64,000 nt of DNA from JALZUR01 sp965205365 (GTDB lineage Bacteria > Bdellovibrionota > Bdellovibrionia > Bdellovibrionales > UBA1609), in assembly GCA_965205365.1 (NCBI GenBank), contig CBDBGT010000010.1, positions 340,525 to 404,524 on the forward strand. The letters are read 5' to 3'. Under the pieces are notes generated by a model. It saw only the letters and a list, made by a program, of their open reading frames with translations, did not search any database and had not been told where the DNA came from. Below, in pieces: positions 18,201 through 27,854 of this stretch (position 1 is the stretch's first letter; each line of letters opens with the position of its first letter). A program made the translations under genes and the position numbers.

Positions 18201-19230
18201 TAATAACAACTTAAATTTATCTGTACGCGCTAACGGTGAAAACCCTTTAACTTATCAGTGGTATAAAAATAGTGTGGAAATATCCGATCAAACAAGTAAA
18301 GCTCTTTTAATAAATAACGCAAGCCAAAGTGATCAAGGAATATATAAAGTAAAGGTAAGCAACGCTCACGGCGCAGTTTATTCTAAAGTAGCAGCTGTAA
18401 TTGTAAGGCCCTCTCCTATGATCACATCACAACCTCAAAACACCATAGTCAACGCCAACGAAAGCTTAAGTTTATCTGTAAGTGCCAGTGGAACTTCTCT
18501 TCGCTACCAGTGGTATAAAGATAATGTACCCATATCGAATCAAACAAGCAAAACTCTTTTAATAAACAACGCAAATCAAAATGATGAAGGAACATACAAA
18601 GTAAAAGTAAGCAATGCTTACGGCTTAGTTTATTCTAATGCAGTGACTGTGCGTGTAGAATTTTCTTCCATCACCATATCTGAGCTTCCCATTATCACAT
18701 CACAACCTCAAAACACCATAGTCAACGCCAATGAAAGCTTACGTTTATCTGTAAGCGCTAGTAGTGAGGCTCCTTTAAGCTACCAGTGGTATAAAAACAC
18801 CCAAGGTCAATCAAAAACTCTTTTAGGCCAAACAAATAACTTTCTTTCAATACCAAAAGCCTCTCGTTCCCATGAGGGATGGTACGTGGTGAGGGTTTAC
18901 AACTCTTATGGGTACGTTGACTCTAGTTGGGTTAAGGTGAATATAGTTTTAACTTTAAATGCTGGGCCTCCTATTATCACATCACAACCTCAAAACACCA
19001 CCATTAATGCCAATGAAAACTTAAGTTTATCTGTAAGTGCAAGTGGAGCTTCTCTTCGCTACCAGTGGTATAAAAGCACTCAAGGTCGATCAAAAGCTCT
19101 TGTAGGCCAAACAACTAACCTTCTTTCCATACCAAAAGCCTCTCGTTCCCATGAGGGATGGTACGTGGTGAGGGTTTATAACTCCTATGGGCACATTGAT
19201 TCTAGTTGGGTTAAAGTTTATATAGATTAA

Positions 19231-19785
19231 ACGTACTGTCTGCAGAAAACGGGCCTCTTAATCACACAAGGTGGTGTTTTAAAAATCTTAATAAATATAG
19301 ATTTTTACAAAAGTTTTTCTACTATTATATAATATGAAAAAATATCTAAGATAAATGTAAGCACATAGATCACTCAAGTTATAGTGAGAAAGTTAGGGTA
19401 AAGGTTAATAAAGCCATGATTAAACGAATTAAAAAGGATTTTAAAAAGCCTATTTTAAAATTTGAGTTTGAAACAGATTTATGGACCTGAGATAAAGTCC
19501 ACTCAACACTTTCTAAAAAACATAGAATTAAAACTTCATGTGGTCAGCCACCAAGATCCCCCAAACTTAACCCTAGTAAAAAAAAATATGAAATCACCTT
19601 AAACATTGTGATTTAAAGAAGTCTTAGAAAGCAAACCTCCATGGGCTAAAAAAGTTCTCAAAGAGGAAAGTGAGATCTGTGTTTATACTCAAAAATCACA
19701 AAACTTTTATAAAGATTTCTAGCAGTAACAAGAACAACACAGTGTTTCCGTGTATCATTTAGAAGGTAGCCAGCTCTATACAGAG
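19231..19785. other. Intergenic with a possible decayed transposase
   Basis: A frame at about 19416-19570 reads KPILKFEFETDLWT, TGA, DKVHSTLSKKHRIKTS. That pattern recalls the winged-helix region of IS630-type transposases (D-x-W-T ... V ... I-x-x-x-x-x-V). The match is weak and the ends cannot be defined. Nothing else was recognised in the 555 bp. Confidence 0.3.
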
Positions 19786-21651
19786 TTAATTATAAAATTT
19801 TGTGCTCCTATCTAAATATTGTTTAAAAATCTCTTTAGGCACATCTTGATCTTCAGACTCATTGTAGTTGTAATCATAAACCTCATAACCTTGGCCAATC
19901 TCATAAGAATAAATTTTATCTTCTGTAAGGACTCCATGTCTTGAATATGTGCTTAAGAGTAGAGGCAGTCTTTCTTGAGAAGAGTACATATTAAACCCAA
20001 TAGATTGTTGAGTGCTAAGTGAACAGTTAAATGCGTTCTGCAAAAATGTATACGACATATCATTATGGGTGGTCATGTGCTTGAAATTTTCTTTTGAGTC
20101 GTTTAACTTTAAATCAGTTTTAAACTTTGGCTTGTAACCATTCCAATTAATAAACATAGGAACTCTAAGTTGAAATCTTGAAAAATTACTATTGTGCCCC
20201 CAAAAATTTTTCTTAAGATCGTTAAACTGTTCTCCATGATCACTTGTAATTACAATTATAGTAGGCCTTTTAGAATCATAAATAAGTGGAGAGCTTAAGA
20301 TCTTTTCAACCAGAGAATCTATATAGTGAATGGAGTTTTTATACTTATTATAATACTCTATGGGGTCCGTATTAGGTCCTAAGGAGAGATAGCTTATGCT
20401 TTTACTATAGGGCTTAAAAGGCGCATCATAATCATTAGGAAGGGAGTAATCATGGGCAGAGTCAAAAATCATAAAAGAAAAGTAAGGTTTGTTGATATCT
20501 CGCTTTTGCAAAAAAGAAAAAATTTCATCTTTCATATAAGCATCGGATTCCCAAGCTTTTTTATCTCCAATACTCGTCCGTAAATTAGAAACTTCCTTAA
20601 AAATATTTTTTGAAAGACTAGTTTTATCTATAGGCCATCCTGTAGAAATTTGTAATTCATAATTCTCATCTAAGAGTTTTGAAATAAATATAGGCGTTAT
20701 TCCAGATTCAGTAAAAGATTTTACATACAACCCAGGAACTCCATAAAAAACAGAAAAAAGACTTGGAATTGTTGCGTTTCCAATACTCCAATGGTTTTTA
20801 AAGATATGTGTGTTATTTGCCTGAACCCATTTGTAAATGTTTGGAGTAGTCTCTTTATTGTAATCTACAAATCTCCAAGAATCTATAAATATCCAAAGCA
20901 TATTAGGTTTAACATCATTTTTTTCACACTTGATCTCTTTCGGGTAGTTTATAGATGAATCATCATAATTAGAACTCATTTCAAACTCTCTAATATGAGA
21001 TGAGTTGATTACCCCCAATTTAATAAGTGTTCTTCTTGCTGTAAAAGGTTGATAAAGAGGAATATGTCTAGTCCATTTTTTAACTGGAATATAGTTAATC
21101 ACATCAGCATATATATAGGCTACCTGAGATATTAAAAAAAAAAGAAAAAAGCTTGCGTAGGGCAGACTGATACTTAAAGGCTTTGAGCGCTCACTAAGCT
21201 TTTTAACAAAAAACTTTAATAAAAAATAAGTAATAAGAGTAAGCAGGATAAAACTTACAGTGATTAAGGCAACATCTATATAACTAATTCTTTTCAACTC
21301 ACCAAAAGCTTCTTTAACAACATACTCAAGAAAACCCACACTCATGTGAGAGCGATATAGAGAATACACCTTAATATCTAAAAAAAGAGCTATGATTGAA
21401 AAAACAATAATCAAGGAGGGTGCAAAAAATGTTTTAAACACTCTATGAGCAATTAAACAAAGTGCTGATAGTGCAAACCAAATAAGCCCAGTATAACCAA
21501 CTATAGTAAAAAAAAGATACCAGCCTGAAATGAAATTTATCACATTAGGCATATGTTGAAATGCCGCTAGAATAATCCCTAGGGAGATTAAAATAGAAAT
21601 GATATTTACAACTAAAAACGTTGAAAATCCAGGTCTTTTATTAGAATCCAT
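19786..21651 (-). CDS. yejM: YejM/PbgA-like inner-membrane sulfatase-fold protein
   Basis: A membrane protein of 621 aa from ATG 21651 (a TTG at 21708 would add 19 residues; neither start has a good ribosome-binding site). About five transmembrane helices fill the first 200 residues. A periplasmic alkaline-phosphatase/sulfatase-fold domain starts at KPNMLWIFIDSWR and includes VITSDHGEQF and FWGHNSNFSRFQLRVPMF, close to the YejM/PbgA family signature. In enterobacteria YejM (LapC/PbgA) senses lipopolysaccharide and controls LpxC turnover through LapB; here that role is inferred. It is downstream of, and on the same strand as, a second sulfatase gene, separated by an IS1595 insertion. Confidence 0.75.
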   Translation of the reverse strand: MDSNKRPGFSTFLVVNIISILISLGIILAAFQHMPNVINFISGWYLFFTIVGYTGLIWFALSALCLIAHRVFKTFFAPSLIIVFSIIALFLDIKVYSLYRSHMSVGFLEYVVKEAFGELKRISYIDVALITVSFILLTLITYFLLKFFVKKLSERSKPLSISLPYASFFLFFLISQVAYIYADVINYIPVKKWTRHIPLYQPFTARRTLIKLGVINSSHIREFEMSSNYDDSSINYPKEIKCEKNDVKPNMLWIFIDSWRFVDYNKETTPNIYKWVQANNTHIFKNHWSIGNATIPSLFSVFYGVPGLYVKSFTESGITPIFISKLLDENYELQISTGWPIDKTSLSKNIFKEVSNLRTSIGDKKAWESDAYMKDEIFSFLQKRDINKPYFSFMIFDSAHDYSLPNDYDAPFKPYSKSISYLSLGPNTDPIEYYNKYKNSIHYIDSLVEKILSSPLIYDSKRPTIIVITSDHGEQFNDLKKNFWGHNSNFSRFQLRVPMFINWNGYKPKFKTDLKLNDSKENFKHMTTHNDMSYTFLQNAFNCSLSTQQSIGFNMYSSQERLPLLLSTYSRHGVLTEDKIYSYEIGQGYEVYDYNYNESEDQDVPKEIFKQYLDRSTKFYN

Positions 21652-21793
21652 AAATATAACTAAATAACTATCTGCTTGTTTGGTCAAGTGTCCAAATCTA
21701 TAAAGCAAATTGTATAGCTGTTTAATAATGAAATAAGGTTAAACACCCCAAGGAACAAGCAGAATGAGCATAGAAAAATAAGTAAAAAACTTA

Positions 21794-22545
21794 GGTTCAT
21801 GGGTAGTTAAGTTGACTTTGAAGGGAGTTAACTTATTATTATCACTGTGAAAAATAGGTATTTTGCTCGTTCAAGAATTTCAGAGGCTAAATTCAGGGAG
21901 ATTATCAAGCTTTTTGCCAGTGATTTAACAACTCAACAGATTTCAGAATTAACAAAGCTTAACAGAAAAACTATAGGAAATATTTTAAAAAAAGTACGAT
22001 CAAAAATAGTTGAGCAATGCGAACAAGAAAGCCTTTTTGACTCTGGTGAAATAGAACTGGATGAAAGTTATTTTGGAGCAAGGAGAGTTAGAGGTCTTCG
22101 CGGAAGAGGAGCTAGAGGTAAAACCATTGTCTTTGGGCTTAAAAAAAGAAATGGTAAGGTTTATACTCAGATTATTAAAAACTGCTCTAAAAACGAGATT
22201 CTCCCTCTTATACGGGCTAAAATAAGCAAGGAGTCTACAGTTTATACAGATGGCTTTAGGACGTATGATGGTCTTGTGGATATGGGTTATAAAAAACACT
22301 ACAGAGTTCATCATGGAAAAAATGAATTTTCAAAAGCTGAAGGAAAAGTTAAAAACCATATTAATGGAATAGAGAATTTTTGGGGCTTAGCCAAAGTAAG
22401 ACTTTCTAAATTTAGAGGAATGCATAAGAATACTTTTTATTTGCATTTAAAGGAGTGTGAGTTTAGGTTCAATCACAGAAATGAAGACCTCTATAGATTA
22501 ATTCTTTCTATGCTGCGTCGTAACCCTCTTAACTACCCATGAACC
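21794..22545 (+). mobile_element. IS1595-family element (752 bp)
   Basis: The ends are inverted repeats starting GGTTCATGGGTAGTTAAG. The element is flanked by the 8-bp duplication AAAACTTA (21786-21793 and 22546-22553), the size expected for IS1595. It landed between genes and seems intact. Confidence 0.93.
21847..22542 (+). CDS. IS1595-family transposase (IS1016-like)
   Basis: The 231-aa protein starts at GTG 21847. An N-terminal helix-turn-helix (LTTQQISELTKLNRKTIGNIL) is followed by the ISXO2-like DDE domain: ELDESYFGARRVRGLRGRGARGK, then VYTDGFRTYDGLV, then HINGIENFWGLAKVRLSKFRG. The zinc ribbon of longer IS1595 members is absent, as in the IS1016 group. Its TGA stop lies inside the right terminal repeat (CCATGAACC). 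Confidence 0.93.
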   Translation: MKNRYFARSRISEAKFREIIKLFASDLTTQQISELTKLNRKTIGNILKKVRSKIVEQCEQESLFDSGEIELDESYFGARRVRGLRGRGARGKTIVFGLKKRNGKVYTQIIKNCSKNEILPLIRAKISKESTVYTDGFRTYDGLVDMGYKKHYRVHHGKNEFSKAEGKVKNHINGIENFWGLAKVRLSKFRGMHKNTFYLHLKECEFRFNHRNEDLYRLILSMLRRNPLNYP

Positions 22546-22642
22546 AAAACTTATAACTTAATTGCAAGATACCTGCTTCCTGGAGACAGTACAGAAAAAG
22601 CGCACAATTAAACTGGTGTGTGCTTTCATATTTCAATAGGTG

Positions 22643-23011
22643 TTAGTCAGAGCGTTTTAGCATAGAGAGTTTAACCCTTGATACTTTATATTTGAGCACT
22701 TTCTTAACTAAGCAGGAGTTGTTTTGCATCTGATGGATAAGGTCACTTTTGTTATCATACAAAAAATATACTTTTTGTATTTCAAATTTATTTTCATCAT
22801 AAAAAGCATATTTAATTTTTCCCTCTCTATACAACTTCTTTAACCACAGAATATGCTTCCCAACGCATGCTTGTTTATTATAGGTTTTTCTTAAATCCCA
22901 TAAAGCTCCACGAGCAAACTCGACTAAAAAGTAAGAATCACCCTCCTTCAAATGTGCAAAAGAGAAAATACTAAAAAATAAAAAAATAAAAAAAATAAAG
23001 TTTCGTCTCAT
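22643..23011 (-). CDS. Small exported protein, unknown function
   Basis: The 122-aa protein has an N-terminal signal peptide (MRRNFIFFIFLFFSIFSFA). The mature part is basic, with two cysteines and a WDLRKTYNKQACVGKHILWLKKLY segment. I recognise no family. Its ATG touches the TAA of the sulfatase gene, so the two are translated from one transcript. It may serve the sulfatase, but nothing in the sequence proves this. Confidence 0.65.
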   Translation of the reverse strand: MRRNFIFFIFLFFSIFSFAHLKEGDSYFLVEFARGALWDLRKTYNKQACVGKHILWLKKLYREGKIKYAFYDENKFEIQKVYFLYDNKSDLIHQMQNNSCLVKKVLKYKVSRVKLSMLKRSD

Positions 23012-25195
23012 TTACTTTTGAAAACTCGAATCAAGAATTCCTTTATAGCAATTTAAAACCCATGGAAAAAAGTTTGTCACATAATATGCGTATTGACCAT
23101 TTTGAGTCATTCCGTTGCACTCATCAAGGTCTCCGTTGTTTGTAAATTCATAGTCATCTCTAAAAGTGCCATTATAATTGCCTAGTGGATGAGCTGCCTC
23201 ACCAGCTTGAGGAGCTCTATCTCCTGTCTTTAATGTGTACCCTGATTGTACTTCACGAATAACACTTCCATCATTTATATAAGAGCCATAAATAGGGAAG
23301 CCATCAGCAGCAAATCCAATAACTGGTGATTCAACCCCTGAAACAAACATTGCATTCGGATTACCATGGTAGTGATATGATCCATTAGGCTGAGCATGGG
23401 CATTATGAGAGTCAGTCCCAAAGTCATTCCCTGGAAACATCGGATCATACCTCCATGGCTGACTAGGATTGTTACATCCAATTTTCTCCTGACCTAGGGG
23501 TCCAGGACCAACACCGTAGCATGCAGCAGCTAATAGGTCTAACTTAGACCCGTTAAGAAAGATAGCGTTATTATACTGTAAGCTTAAGTTCGTATTCGAC
23601 CCTACCAGAGCCGGTGTTTTTAAAATTACAACCTCCTGAGAAACCGAGGTTACATCATTAGGAAATGAATTGGCTCCATCATTAATATTATGATTGGGGA
23701 TAGAATTACTAAAAATCTTACAGTGATTTACATCATAATCAATAATTGAAGTTTGCCCTTGTAAGACTAAATTTCTATTCACATCAGTTATTTGACTTGA
23801 AAAAACACCCACATACTCCGTGCAAAGAGGTGAACGGTTAGTGAAAATTGAATCTGTAATATCTATTTCATTTTCTAAGCTTAATAGATTTTGCAGCTCT
23901 ACTGAAAGCTCATCGTATGCAATTTTTTGTTCAGGGTTTAGTGAACCAAGAAGTAAGTTTGTGCTTTCAAAGGGGTCTTGTTGAAGATCAAAAAGCCGCT
24001 CATTTCCAGTTTTAAATTTAATTAACTTAAACCTCGAGTTTCGAATTGTCATGCCAGATTCAGAAGGAGTAGTGCTAGATATTTGAGAAAAGTTGAATTT
24101 TCGGATGCTAGGGCTTCCTGATTCTAATAAAGATTTAAAAGATACCCCATCAACCTGTGGTGGCACAAAGGCCCCTATAAGTTCTAAAATGGTAGGAAAA
24201 ATATCTACTGAAGAAATCAAAGACGAGTCTCTTTGATTCTTCCTACTCACACCTTTCCCTGAAACAATGAAAGGAACATGAACACCTCCTTGAAAAAGAG
24301 TTCCTTTAGATTGATTGAGTGTGTATGGAGCCTGGATTACTTTTTTATGTGACCCATTATCTCCAATAAGTATTATTGTTGTATTTTCTTTTATGTTTGT
24401 AGGCATGGAATTAAGCAGTCGACCAATTTCAAAATCTACATTTTCAACCATTGCATTAAAATAAGGCCTAGGGCTTGCTTCAATGTCTTCTTCATCGCCT
24501 GAAAGGTTTGTTTGAGAGTGCGTTCCCTCCGGTGGAAGATGAAACGGTGTATGGGGAGATGTGTATGCTAGCCATAAGAACCAGGGCTTACTCCCTTGTT
24601 CATTAACAAAATCAATTGAAAGATCTGTTAGCTTTTTAGTTATATAGTCTGCACTTGTTGATACCAAACCATTTTCAGATAATTGCCACGAAGAATAATC
24701 TAAAACCGCTCCATTGATAAGCCCTCTAAATTCAGTAACTCCAAAAAAAGCTGGCGCAGCATGAGCATTGTTTCCTGATATATGCCATTTTCCGTAGTGA
24801 GCAATAGCATATTCTGAATCAGATTCAGAAATATATTTGTGTAATAGTTTTTCTGAACTGTTAATAATGTTATTGGTATCAACTCCAGTTACACCATTTT
24901 TAAAACCATATTTACCTGTACTAATTGAAGCACGTGTGGGAGCACACAGAGGGAAAGCCCACGCTTCGTCAAAAGACAGACCTGTATCAACTAAAGATTT
25001 TATATTTGGCATATTAGGTTTTATAACTCCATGAGAATAACCATAAAATTCACCTACACCTATATCATCTAATATGATTAATAAAATATTTTGTTTTTTA
25101 TCTAAAGAACCCTCATTGTTATTAAAAGTAAGTTTATTTGTACAATTAGTAAGTAGAGTTAAAATTAAAAAACAAAAGCTAACGTATCTAATCAT
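23012..25195 (-). CDS. Lipoprotein sulfatase fused to a YHYH domain
   Basis: From ATG 25195 the protein is 727 aa; an upstream start at 25222 would add nine residues before the leader. The lipobox is LTLLTNC. The N-terminal domain (about 40-440) is an arylsulfatase: LLIILDDIGVGEF, the modification site CAPTRASISTGKYG (C-x-P-x-R, where Cys becomes formylglycine), KWHISG and LIGDNGSHK. The C-terminal domain (about 540-727) contains PNGSYHYHGNP, GFAADGFPIYGSY, ECNG and YYVTNFFPWVLNCYKG, the YHYH-domain pattern. Fusion of the two is unusual. No sulfatase-maturating enzyme is seen in the window. Confidence 0.85.
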   Translation of the reverse strand: MIRYVSFCFLILTLLTNCTNKLTFNNNEGSLDKKQNILLIILDDIGVGEFYGYSHGVIKPNMPNIKSLVDTGLSFDEAWAFPLCAPTRASISTGKYGFKNGVTGVDTNNIINSSEKLLHKYISESDSEYAIAHYGKWHISGNNAHAAPAFFGVTEFRGLINGAVLDYSSWQLSENGLVSTSADYITKKLTDLSIDFVNEQGSKPWFLWLAYTSPHTPFHLPPEGTHSQTNLSGDEEDIEASPRPYFNAMVENVDFEIGRLLNSMPTNIKENTTIILIGDNGSHKKVIQAPYTLNQSKGTLFQGGVHVPFIVSGKGVSRKNQRDSSLISSVDIFPTILELIGAFVPPQVDGVSFKSLLESGSPSIRKFNFSQISSTTPSESGMTIRNSRFKLIKFKTGNERLFDLQQDPFESTNLLLGSLNPEQKIAYDELSVELQNLLSLENEIDITDSIFTNRSPLCTEYVGVFSSQITDVNRNLVLQGQTSIIDYDVNHCKIFSNSIPNHNINDGANSFPNDVTSVSQEVVILKTPALVGSNTNLSLQYNNAIFLNGSKLDLLAAACYGVGPGPLGQEKIGCNNPSQPWRYDPMFPGNDFGTDSHNAHAQPNGSYHYHGNPNAMFVSGVESPVIGFAADGFPIYGSYINDGSVIREVQSGYTLKTGDRAPQAGEAAHPLGNYNGTFRDDYEFTNNGDLDECNGMTQNGQYAYYVTNFFPWVLNCYKGILDSSFQK

Positions 25196-25474
25196 ATTAT
25201 AAATAATAGCACAGGTGATCAATGAAACACCAAGGTGAAAGCCTCACGTTGATACAAAACCAGACTTCTATGTCCATCTTTAAAACACAGTTTACAAATT
25301 ATACCAGAGATGTAATTTAGACTCTCTTAGAAAAAAGGCACTTACAAATAGCCTGGAAGAGGAAATAGATGACGACTTATTCTAAGCCTAAGACTGGTTA
25401 CCCTAAATAAGGTAGGCCTTGAGCCTAGTTTATTAACAAACATAGGAAGTTACCGAAAATGAGAAGGTTACTTT
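25196..25474. other. Intergenic, upstream of the sulfatase
   Basis: It should contain the sulfatase promoter. I saw no strong consensus elements, no further gene and no recognisable repeat except the terminal repeat of the neighbouring element at its edge. Confidence 0.3.
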
Positions 25475-25689
25475 ACACGAGTTCGGACTTTTTAAATCTG
25501 GTTTAACATTCTATTTTCATGGGTTTAAACACGTAAACAAGAGTAAAAACTTCTACAATTTAAGCCTCTTTGATCACTCCTAGCTCTTTTTTATAGGCCA
25601 GAGTAAAAAATAACTACATCTTACAAAAGACTTAAGGTGATCTTTTATTTATTTAAAACTTAGGTCCTTAGAAAAGTCCGAACTCGGGT
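25475..25689 (-). mobile_element. 215-bp IS982 deletion derivative (MITE-like)
   Basis: The ends resemble IS982 copies A and D: ACACGAGTTCGGACTTT at the left and AAGTCCGAACTCGGGT at the right. The inner right part (about 25540-25660) is a diverged version of the 5' end of the transposase gene and its leader. Most of the coding region is deleted. No target duplication is evident. Substitutions throughout suggest it is older than the full copies. Confidence 0.75.
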
Positions 25690-25910
25690 TAATTTAAAAC
25701 AAAAAAAAAGATAATCTTTATTTGTTTTTTTTAACATAAGACTTATTTTTTCCAACACTTCCTGCCTAAAAGTAAAAAAACTGTACATTTAAATGACTAA
25801 ACTTCTGAAAGATTTTCACAAATAACTTTTTAACTAGATATTTTAACATAAGTTTTGTATATTCCGCCCTAAGTTAAGATAATCAAACAGTAAACCAATT
25901 GAGGTATAAA

Positions 25911-27161
25911 ATGAAATTAATTCTACTGATTTTAATGTCTACAACTCTGTTTTCTACATCTGTAGCTCTGGGAGCTACAGAAAGCGACCGTGACCTCTAC
26001 GTCTTCTTTATTAATAGTGATGGGGATTATATGGCCCATATTTGTGATGACAAAAAGTCTGATTGTGCCTTTTCTGACTTAGTTAAAAAAGATGTAAGCT
26101 CTCTTTATTTTGAAAAAACCGTTGATTTTGCAAAAAGTTGCGATCTCTGTGATGTAGTCATTGTCCATATCAAGCCCGAAAAACTAATGCAATCTATAAG
26201 CAACAAAGAAGGAATACAAGAAAGGGAGCTCACTTTTCATGAACAATTCTATATATACAGAGACGGCACTTTAAAAAAGAAAGAATATATCCTACGATTA
26301 AGTGCTTGGGTCCCCCTTGTACCTGTTGTGAGTCTCCTAACCTTACCTTTTAAAACGAAACATTTTAAAAAAGAAATAAAACTATTTAAAAAGACCCTTG
26401 GAAATAATGGCTCTCTTTCTAAATACAGACATCAATATGCTTTTCTCTTTAGTCATAAGTTAAGTGATAAGAAAACAAGGTATGGAAGCTTTAGCTCTTC
26501 TAAATTTACAAAATTTTCTTTAAACAGTTTTTTAGACGGAATCAATAAACTCTCTTTAACCATAAACGGGAAACAAAGACCTTATGATGCTTTATTTTTA
26601 TCCCAATGCTTGTCAACAATAGAAACTGTTCATCAGGTGTATCAATCTCAATCAGCAAAATTAACTTTTGCCTCTCCAGAGATTGTACCGTTAGCTGGTT
26701 TAGTAGGTTTAGATATAAACTCACTAAGAGATCATTTGAATGAGACTAATCAATCTGTCAAAGAGAACATCAAAGATTGGATGAAAAACCTTTTTGATTC
26801 AGAAGCTGAAGAAAATATATCTGAGCAAATAAAAGTAGAGTACACTCTATCTTTATACGATATGGTTCGTTTAAAAAATATGGAAGAGGACTTTCTTAGC
26901 GCTGTTAATATTGTAAAAAAAGCAAGAAAACTTAACAAAAAGAATCAAAAGCAAAAAGACATCGCTTCAGGAAAAGAAAAAAATCAAATGTTTTCCTTCT
27001 CAAACTCAGATTGTCAAAAATTATCTGAACCACAAGAGCTTTTACCTTTAATGCAAAGGCTTTCCCAAGCAACATTTTATCTATCTAAACCCGGAACTCT
27101 TCAAACACTAATCAACTCCTCTTCAGACCTACCCACTCACTCTGGCTGGAGCTGCCTTTAA
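25911..27161 (+). CDS. Secreted protein, divergent clostripain-like (clan CD) fold suspected
   Basis: 416 aa from ATG 25911, chosen because GAGG lies just upstream; an in-frame TTG at 25899 is less likely. The signal peptide ends near SVALGA. Segments in order resemble C11/clostripain-like peptidases: VFFINSDGDYM at the mature N-terminus, FLFSHKLSD where the family has its catalytic S-H-G, YDALFLSQCLSTIETVHQV where it has D-x-C, and ASPEIVPLAGL. The His and Cys are kept, but the following Gly is Lys and the Asp before Cys is Gln-shifted. An active protease is possible but uncertain. A lysine-rich helix lies near 325-345. Confidence 0.5.
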   Translation: MKLILLILMSTTLFSTSVALGATESDRDLYVFFINSDGDYMAHICDDKKSDCAFSDLVKKDVSSLYFEKTVDFAKSCDLCDVVIVHIKPEKLMQSISNKEGIQERELTFHEQFYIYRDGTLKKKEYILRLSAWVPLVPVVSLLTLPFKTKHFKKEIKLFKKTLGNNGSLSKYRHQYAFLFSHKLSDKKTRYGSFSSSKFTKFSLNSFLDGINKLSLTINGKQRPYDALFLSQCLSTIETVHQVYQSQSAKLTFASPEIVPLAGLVGLDINSLRDHLNETNQSVKENIKDWMKNLFDSEAEENISEQIKVEYTLSLYDMVRLKNMEEDFLSAVNIVKKARKLNKKNQKQKDIASGKEKNQMFSFSNSDCQKLSEPQELLPLMQRLSQATFYLSKPGTLQTLINSSSDLPTHSGWSCL

Positions 27162-27391
27162 CCCACTAACACTTTAAATAGATTCAAAAATATTTAGATT
27201 GCCTAAAAACTAGTTGTAACGTGTACAGCCTTGTGCACTCCAGGAAGCGCTGGGTTTCTTGGATTTTTAAATTTATATTGATTAAAGTAAGGAGGCGGCA
27301 ATAAATAGTTTCAAGAAGCAGTTTAAGGTTGAAAGAATACTAGGATTACCGCTTTGTTTATAGAATTTGGACTTCTTACTGTGCATTAATT

Positions 27392-27850
27392 TTAAATTTT
27401 TCTTTTTTTAGTTAAGTTTTTTAACAATCTTTTTGTTAAATTAAAAACAAGAGGTTTTTGAGCAAAGCCCCTGTACTTAATAATTCGACCGTCCTTAAAA
27501 CCTTTTAAGTTTGCAAATTTCTCAAGCCTAAACCCTGGATCGTAGAAAAAAACACCGTGATGTTTTTTTGCAATGGAATACTGATCTAGCAATGGTCCTA
27601 CTTGTCTCCAAAAATAAATTGAAACTACAACTTTAATATTTTTAGATTTTATTGTTTCAATGTTTCTTTCAACAAATTCAAAGCAACTTTTACACTCTTT
27701 ATTTAAAAATATTACATATACAGTGTCCTCTCCCAAGAGACTCATTTCATTAGGATCTGACGCTCTTTGAAGTAAAAAAAGTTTTTGATTTGCAGCAATA
27801 CAAACATTAAAAAACAACGTTATAATTATAAAAACCACTTTAAATTTCAT
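27392..27850 (-). CDS. Exported thioredoxin-like protein
   Basis: The 152-aa protein has a signal peptide (cleavage near IAAN). A thioredoxin-like core reads VYVIFLNKECKSCFEFVERN, where C-K-S-C is a redox motif of the CxxC type, followed by a later strand and a KYRGFAQ segment. It lies four bases after the pseudopilin at 27855 and ends the pseudopilin operon. A role in disulfide formation in these cysteine-containing pilins is a reasonable inference. Confidence 0.65.
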   Translation of the reverse strand: MKFKVVFIIITLFFNVCIAANQKLFLLQRASDPNEMSLLGEDTVYVIFLNKECKSCFEFVERNIETIKSKNIKVVVSIYFWRQVGPLLDQYSIAKKHHGVFFYDPGFRLEKFANLKGFKDGRIIKYRGFAQKPLVFNLTKRLLKNLTKKRKI

Positions 27851-27854
27851 GCTC

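Larger units (their letters stand above)
14906..19230 (+). pseudogene. Secreted metzincin protease with seven Ig-like domains, split by IS982
   Basis: The gene is interrupted at 17181-18200 by IS982 copy B. Joining 14906-17180 to 18206-19230 (removing the IS and one TAATA duplication) gives 3,300 bases, an exact 1,099-aa frame with no stop. The N-terminus matches the paralogue at 11039. The protease domain has an intact extended zinc motif, HETGHNLSARHD at residues 383-394, and a Met-turn TIMAYP at 420-425, as in reprolysin-like metzincins. Seven Ig-like domains follow. As it stands, translation stops inside the IS at 17278, yielding 790 aa with the protease domain and about three complete Ig domains, so a truncated active protease could still be made. 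Confidence 0.85.
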
